From Brucellaceae bacterium (GTDB taxonomy: Bacteria; Pseudomonadota; Alphaproteobacteria; Rhizobiales; Rhizobiaceae), in assembly GCA_020637755.1 (NCBI GenBank), contig JACKJW010000017.1, positions 1-61,820 of the forward strand: a DNA stretch of 61,820 nucleotides. Reading direction: 5' to 3'. Each line of letters begins with the position of its first letter. The stretch's first letter is position 1. The notes beneath the pieces are model-generated. The model was not told the DNA's origin, did not search any database, and saw only the letters and a program-made list of their open reading frames with translations. Positions 39,101 through 48,100 of the stretch are shown piece after piece. The position numbers were made by a program, and so were the translations under genes.

Positions 39101-42100
39101 GAACAACAGATTATCGTCGTGACGGATGGTGATCCGGAGGTGCCTTCAGCGACGACAACAGCGGTCGCGAACGCCCAGGCAGCCGGAATCGATTCCTTTA
39201 GCGTGATCGGCTACAATACTGCCGCGGCGAACACGTACTATCAGGGACTGGTTTACCCGCAGCCTTACAATGATAGCAACGGCTTCTACGTCGATGTGCA
39301 GAGCGCGGCGGACTATTCAGTTGCCATCAACCAGTCTGTCGGCGATGCGGTCCTTTCGGCCTTTGTCAGGGATACTGACGGCGATGGCATAGCGGATCAC
39401 CTCGATCTCGACAGCGACAATGACGGTATCTCCGATCTTTACGAGTCAACCGGTGGGACCGGCGTTGCCTTGGCCGACACCAACAATGACGGCACCATTA
39501 GTTTGGCTGAAAGCATCGCTGCCGGCGCAACCGGCAACGGCGATATCGACGGCGATGGCCTGATGGACATCTTTGATGCCAATACCGCTGACACGACGAG
39601 CGCCGCCTCGATTGGCACAACAGCAATCGACACAGATAACGACGGCATCCAGGATTATCTCGACCTCGACTCCGATGGCGACGGCATCGTCGATACGGTG
39701 GAGGCGCGTCTCACGGCGGGTTATGTGGCCAATGACGGTGATGTGACCAACAACGATGCCGATGGCGATGGTGTGATCGACATCTTCGACAGCAATGACG
39801 GCACCGGCGTGTTCGGTGGCACTTTCATAGCGCCGGTCAACACCGACACAGCCATCAACAACAATGCTGATGCCACACCGGACTATCTGGACACCGATTC
39901 CGATGGCGACGGCATGCTCGACAGTGCCGAAAGCGGCATCACGCTGTTGGGAGTCGATTCAAACGGCGATGGGGCTGACGACGCCACAGGTGCGTCTTAC
40001 GCCGACCCGGACGGCATCGTGAACAACCCACAGGTGGCGCTTGCCAACCAGGTGCTCACGACTCTCGAAGTGGCCTATCGTGAAATCGATACACCGCCGA
40101 TCATCGACCTGAACGACAACAACACGACCGCAGACCTCGGTTTCACGGCGAGCTATGTGACCGGCGCAACGGCTGTCACGATCAGCGATCCCAATGCTGA
40201 CGCGATCGATGTGACCGACAACATCACCGAAGTGGTGATCACAGCCGGCGGCATCCTCAATGGCAATGACGAAACGGTCACCATCGGCGGCACTGCCTTC
40301 CCCATGGCTACGTCCTCGACGCAGACCGTGACGGTGGGCGGCACATCGGTGCAGATCGCCTTCGATGCCACCGCAGGCACATTCACGATCACGGAGGCTG
40401 GCGGCGGTATCCTGCCGCAGGTCGATCTCGACACGCTGATCCGTGGCATTACCTATCAGGCCGTGCTCGCCGCAACCGCCGGAACGCGTACGCTGAGCTT
40501 CACCGCGACCGACGAGGGTGGCAACACGACGGCAAACGCCGCCGTGGCCACGATCACGGTAACGGCGGGCAACACGCCGCCAACGGCGAACCCTGAAGTG
40601 CTGACTACCGATGAGGACGTGCAGCTGGCCGGCAATGTGCTGGCCAACGACACCGATCCGGATGCGGGCCAGACCCTGACCGTGACCGGTGCGACGGTCG
40701 ACGCCAATGGCGACGGCACGCCGGACATCTTGGCGCTCGGCACCGTGACGCCGATCATCGACAATTCCGGCAACCCGATCGGCAACCTGACGCTGAATTC
40801 GGACGGCAGCTTCACCTTCGATCCGGCGCTGAACTACAACGGCCCGGTTCCGCAGGTGGCCTACTCCATCTCCGACGGCGCGGGCGGCACGGCATCCTCG
40901 ACGCTCGACATCACCGTCCTGCCGGTCAACGACGCGCCGGTGGCCGAAAATGACGGCCCGGTTGCGCTGACCGGCGGCACACCGAGTACCATAGACATTG
41001 TGGGTGGAACCACGACCGGCACGGTGGCGGACACCGATCCGGAAGGCGATACGCTGACCATCACCGAGATCATCGATCTGGGCAATCCGCTGTTCCCGAT
41101 CGCCATCACGGCGCCCGGCCAGGTCGTCACGCTGACTTCCGGTATTGTCGTCACGGTCAACGGCGACGGCACGGTGACCGTGGCCCCGCCATTGACCTTC
41201 GATACCGGTGGGCTTCCGGTCGAAATCTTCGACTACACTATCTCGGACGGCAATGGCGGCACGGATACGGCCGCTGTCACCGTGATCTCTGTTTCCGGCA
41301 ACACGCCGCCAACGGCGAACCCTGAAGTGCTGACTACCGATGAGGACGTGCAGCTGGCCGGCAATGTGCTGGCCAACGACACCGATCCGGATGCGGGCCA
41401 GACCCTGACCGTGACCGGTGCGACGGTCGACGCCAATGGCGACGGCACGCCGGACATCTTGGCGCTCGGCACCGTGACGCCGATCATCGACAATTCCGGC
41501 AACCCGATCGGCAACCTGACGCTGAATTCGGACGGCAACTTCACCTTCGATCCGGCGCTGAACTACAACGGCCCGGTTCCGCAGGTGGCCTACTCCATCT
41601 CCGACGGCGCGGGCGGCACGGCATCCTCGACGCTCGACATCACCGTCCTGCCGGTCAACGACGCGCCGGTGGCGCAGGATGATGCCGAGACGATCAATGA
41701 AGGCGATACGCTGACCACCGAGAACGTCTTGCTCGACAACGGCAACGGCGCCGACAACGATGTCGATAACGATGCATTGACGGTGACTGCGGTCAACGGA
41801 GTACCTGGCGATATCGGCAACCAGATCACCTTGCCGTCTGGCGCGCTGCTGACACTCAACGCCAATGGCACCTACGCCTACGATCCGAATGGTGTGTTCG
41901 ACACGCTCGATCTCGGCCAGACAGCGACCGACAGCTTCACCTACGAGATCAGCGACGGCAATGGCGGGACGGACACCGCGACGGTGACGATCACCATCCA
42001 GGGGACACCGACGCCGCCGGCCATCGTTCCGGATCCGAACGGCGACAATTCGATCAATGGCTCCTTCACCAACACGTTCACTGAAAACGGCGCCCCGGTT

Positions 42101-45100
42101 TCCATCGTCGATACCGATGCGGTCGCAATCGACGTTGACTCGCAGATCATCGAAACCGCGATCATCGTATTGACCAATGCCTTCCCCGGTGACGTGCTTC
42201 AGGTCTCGATTCCCGCAGGCACCGGTGTCGCCGCGCTGCCGGCTGTCTATGACCCGATTGCCGGAACGATCACGCTTGAGCTGTTCTCATCGACAGCCAA
42301 TCCTGCGGATATGGCTACGGCCATCCGGTCGATCACCTTCTCCACTCCAAGCGAGGATCCAGATCCGACGCCACGCGAACTGACAATCACGCTCACCGAC
42401 GACAGCGGCACCACCGGTGCCCCGGTGTCGGTTTTTGTCAATGTCGTCCCGGTCAACGACGCGCCGGTTATCGATCTGGATCGCAACAATTCCACTGCAA
42501 CCGGCGATGACTATGCCGGAACCTACACTGAAAACGATCCCGGCGTTCCGATCATCGATATCGGCGACAACCTCATGGTTGATCTCGACGATACCAATAT
42601 GCAGTCGGCCACGGTCACTCTGACCAATGCGCAGCCCGAGGATCTGATCACGCTGGCTAGTGGATACACCACTCCGGCTGGCCTGACAGTCACCATCACC
42701 GGTAACGTGGTTTCGATTACTGGCGATATGCCAATAGCCGACTATCAGGCCGCTCTGGAAGCCATCCGCTTTGAAGCAACAGGAGAAAACCCGACAGGCG
42801 GCACCCGGACATTCGATGTCGTCGTCAATGACGGCCAGGACAATTCCAACGTTGCCACTGCTGCGGTCACGGTCGTGCCGGTCAACGATGCGCCGATCCC
42901 GATCGATCCGGCCGGAGATCCCACCACGCCTGCCGATGCGATGCCGCCGCAGACCGGCAACGATGCGGCCGCGTTGACGCCCTTCGACGTCAAACCCTAT
43001 TTCAATGACGTGGACAGCCCGGTTCTCACCTACAGCCTCGATCCGGCCACAGCTCCATCCTGGATGTCGATCAACCCGGTAACGGGAGTGATCACGGGAA
43101 CGCCGCCGGCCGACGGCTCGCAGGGCGGGCTGAACAGCGACGGTATCTATACGGTGACGGTCATTGCCTCCGATCCGGCAGGCCTGACCGGTCAGACGGA
43201 CATCCAGTACACGATTTCCAATCCGCCGCCGGTCGCGATCGACGACAGCTTTGGCATGATCGAGAATGGCACGCCGCTGTTCCAGAATGTCTTTGCGGCC
43301 AATCCGCTCACCCAGGACACCGATCCGGATGGCGACACGTTCTCGGTCACCGCAGTCGCAGGCAATACGGCCAGTGTTGGTGTGGCGACCGCCGGTTCGA
43401 CGGGCGGCTTGTTTACCATCCAGCCGAATGGTTCGATGATTTTCACCCAGAACGGCAATTTCGATGATCTGGCCGATGGTGAGACCCGCGACACGACCAT
43501 CACCTACACGATCACCGATGCGGACGGCGCCACGGATACGGCAACCGTCACTATCACCGTGCTGGGTACCAACGATGCGCCGGTTGTGGTGTCAGGCAGC
43601 GAAATCCCTGACCAGATCGGGCTCGACGCACAGACGATTGCGCCCATTGACGTGACGACGGCTTTCAACGATCCGGACACAAGCGACGTGCTGACCTTCA
43701 GCGCCACGGGTCTGCCAACCGGCCTTGTGATCGATCCGGTAACCGGCATCATTTCTGGCACCATTGATCATTCGGCTTCGCAAAACGGAAATACCAGCAC
43801 CCCGACCAATGGTGTGTTCACCGTTGTGGTCACCGCGACAGATCCGCATGGCGCCTCGGTGACAGACACATTCGTCTTCACGGTCTCCAACCCGGCACCC
43901 ATCGCAACAGATGATGCTGTTACGCTGACCGAAGATGACCCGCAGCTCCTGGTCAATGTCATTTCCGACAATCTGGGCAACGGTGTTGACAGCGATCCGG
44001 ACGGCGACACACCTCTGACGGTTTCTGAAGTCAACGGCGATCCGCTGCTCGTGGGTACTGGCGTGACGGGCGACAATGGCGGAACCTTTACGATCAGCCC
44101 GGATGGCACGGCCAGCTTCGATCCCGGCCAGGACTTCCAGTATCTGGATGATGGTGAGACGGCCACAACGACCGTGACTTACCAGATCACGGATGGCGAA
44201 GGTGGCTTCGATACGGCGACGCTGACGGTGACCGTAACAGGCCTCAATGACGCCCCGGTCCCGGTGGATCCGCTCGATCCGGCTGGCCCGGCCGATCCCG
44301 CCAACTACGTTCCGGATCAGTCCGGCACCGATGGTGCGCCGCTGACCCCCTTCGACACCTCGCCCTATTTTGGTGATCCCGATACGTCGGACACACTGAC
44401 CTACTCGTCGCCGGACCTGCCGGTCTGGATGTCAATTGATCCGGTCACCGGCATCATCACCGGCACTCCGCCGCTCGACGCGTCGCAGGGTGGCCCGGCC
44501 AGCGATGGCGTCTATCCGATCACCATCACGGTGACAGACGGTGACCTGACCTTCTCCACGACGCTCGACTATACGATCGCAAACCTGCCGCCGGACGCTG
44601 TTGACGACGCCTACACGCTGACCGAGGATCAGGTGCTGAGCGTTCCGGCAGCTGGCATCCTCGTAAATGACACTGATGGCGACGGCGACCCGATCACAGT
44701 CACCCAGATCAATGGCGATCCGCTCGCGGTGGGCGTGGCGACAGTGCTTCCCTCCGGCGCGACGGTGACGCTGAATGCCGACGGCTCATTCGACTACGAC
44801 CCGACGACGGCATTCAACGATCTGGCCGCCGGCGAAACCGGCACCGACAGCTTCACCTACCAGATTGGAGACGGTGATGGCCTGTTCGATACGGCAACGG
44901 TCACCTTCACGATCATCGGCGTGAACGATGCCCCGACGGCCGTTGACGATGCGTTCGCCCACACGGAAAACGGCACGCCGATAACCGGCAATGTGCTGGA
45001 TCCGAACCCGGCAACGGCCGACAGTGATCCGGATGCGACCGATGTCCTGACGGTGACCGAGATCAACGGCAATACGGCCGGCGTCGGAAGCCCGGTTGCG

Positions 45101-48100
45101 GGTGACGCCGGAGGTCTGTTCACAATCGACACCAATGGCGATCTGGTCTTCGACGACAATGGCGAGTTCGAGGACCTCGCCGTCGGCGAGACCCGCGACA
45201 CCACCGTCAGCTACACCATCGATGACGGCAATGGCGGCACCGATACCGCGACCGTGACCGTCACCGTGGCGGGTACCAACGACGCCCCGATCCCGCTTGA
45301 TCCGTCGGACCCGGCAGGCCCTGCCGATCCTCTGGACTACATTCCGGCCCAGACAGGGGTTGATGGAACGCCGGTCACGCCGATCGACCTGACGCCCTAT
45401 TTCGGCGATCCGGATACGTCTAACGTCCTGACAATCTCGGTTGATCCCGCTGATCTTCCGGTTGGCCTGGCCTTCGATCCGCTGACGAACACGATTTCGG
45501 GAACACCGGGACCGGACGCGTCGCAGAACGGAGACCCGTTGAATCCGGGCACCTATGTAATCCCGGTCACGGCGACCGATCCCTACGGCGCGACCTTCAC
45601 GACGAACATCGTTTACACGATCACCAACCAGCCGCCGGTTGCCCAGGACGACGCCCTGACGACCGACGAGGATACGGCGACAACAGGTTCCGTCTTCGCT
45701 GACAATGGCAGCGGCATCGATACCGATGCGCCGGACGGTGACGTCATCACGGTTTCTCAGGTTGGCGGTCTCGCAGGCAATGTCGGCCAGCCCGTGGCGG
45801 GTTCCAATGGCGGTACTTTCACCATCAATCCCGACGGCACCTACAGCTTCGAACCCGGAACGGATTTCAATGGTCTGGCCGTTGGCGAACAGGCATCCAC
45901 CACGATCGGGTACCAGATCAGCGATGGCCAGGGTGGCTTCGACACGGCACTTGTGACGGTGGTTGTCACAGGCGTCAATGATGCGCCCGTCATCATCGAT
46001 CCGATTGACCCTGGCACGCCGGAGAACCCGAACCCGGCTGACCCGGCATCGATCATCCCGGTTCAGGCGGTCACGGATGGCGAGGACTTCACGACTACGC
46101 CGCTGATCGACATTGATGACTATGTCCAGGATCCGGACCAGACCGACGATCCGCTGCTCGTCTACACGACCACGGACGTGCTTCCGGCCGGCCTCACGCT
46201 CAATCCCGACGGCACGATCACCGGAACGGTGGATCCGTCCGCCTCGCAGGGTGGCCCCGGCGGCGATGGTATCTATCCGGTGACGGTCTCGATCACTGAC
46301 CCGAGTGGTGCGACCGCCACGGTCGGCCTGACCATCGACGTGTCCAACCTCGACCCGACGGCAGTCAACGATGCTTCGACGGGGACGGAAGACGTGGTGC
46401 AGACCGGCAATGTCCTGACCGATCCGGTCACCGGAGACGCGGACACGCCGCCGGACAGCGATCCAGTCACTGTTACCGGAGTTGACGGTCAACCCGTGAC
46501 TTCAACAACGCCGGCCGTTCTCGGACTGACCTACGGGTCGTTGGAACTCGCGGCGGATGGATCGTGGACCTTCACACCGAACGGTGTGGCGAACCAGCTT
46601 GATGCAGGCGAGACCGCGACCGAGGTCGTCACCTATACCATCGATGATGGACAGGGCGGCACGGATACCGCCACGCTGACGATCAACATCACCGGCATCA
46701 ACGATCCGGTTCAGGTGGTCGATCCGCTCGATCCGACAACGGACCCGGAGAATCCGTCCTATGATCCGGCGAACCCGACGGTCATTCCTGATCCGCTCAA
46801 CCTGATCCCGGATGTCACCTACAATGATGGTGATGCGATCACGCCGATCCCGGCAGGCGACTACTTCGGTGACGCCGAAGGTGACACCATCACCTTCTCG
46901 GCATCCGACTTGCCGACCGGCCTGTCGATTGACCCGGTAACCGGCGAGATCACCGGCACGATCGACGCCAATGCATCCCAGGAAGGCAACACGGCCACCC
47001 CCGGGGAGCATCTGGTGACGATCACCGCAACCGATCCCTTCGGCAACACGGCGATAACGACCGTCACGATCACGGCCGTCAACCTGCCGGTTGTCGCTGA
47101 GGATGATGCGGTGACGGGTGACGAAGACACGGTATTCACCGGTTCTGTCATCGTCGACAATGGCAGTGGCGCGGACCACGACACGGCACCGGACAGCGAT
47201 CCGCTCACGGTCATTGAAATCAATGGCGTGCCTGCCGATGTCGGCCAGCCGGTTGACGGTACAAATGGCGGTGTCTTCACCATCAATACAGATGGTACAT
47301 TCACCTTCGAGCCGGGCAACGACTTCCAGTATCTGGCCGTTGGCGAGACCGCCACGACCACGGTGGAATACACACTCACCGACAGTGACGGTTCGACCGA
47401 CACCGCGATTGTCACCTATACGGTGACGGGTGTGAATGACGCGCCGATCCCGGTTGATCCGACGCAGCCGCCGGTTCTTGACCCGATGGACCCGAATGCG
47501 CCGCCAACCGATCCGGACAACCCGGTCGAACCGCCGCTCGATCCGCAGGACTATGTCCCGCATCAGCCGGCGCTGGACGGCGGGACCGTTACGCCGCTCG
47601 ACCTGACGCCATACTTCGGTGATTCGGACGGCTCGGATGTCGTGACGCTGTCGCTCGATTCGGCAGATCTGCCCGCGGGTCTCTCCTTCGACCCGGCGAC
47701 CGGCACGATCAGCGGAACCTTGGACAACTCTGCGTCACAGGCCACCAATGTTCCAGGCGGGACGCCCGGCACCTATGTGATCCCGGTCACCGCAACCGAT
47801 CCAAGCGGAGCGACTTTTACCACGAATGTCACCTACGTGATCACCAATCCGGCACCGGATGCGCAGGATGACGCCTTGACCATCGATGAAGACACGCTGT
47901 TTACGGCCAACGTCTTTGGCGACAATGGCAACGGCATCGATCAGGATACACCGCCGGATACTGACGACATTCATGTCAGCATGGTCGACGGCAATCCGGC
48001 CAATGTCAGCCAGCCTGTTACGGGCACTGACGGTGGCTCCTTCATCATCAATCCCGATGGTTCCCTGACCTTCAATCCCGGTTATGATTTCCAGGATCTC

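Noticed and set aside
31652..39700. DTDGDG-rich stretches considered as RTX nonapeptide repeats
   Set aside because: They lack the GGxGxDxxx pattern and fit thrombospondin type 3-like calcium repeats.
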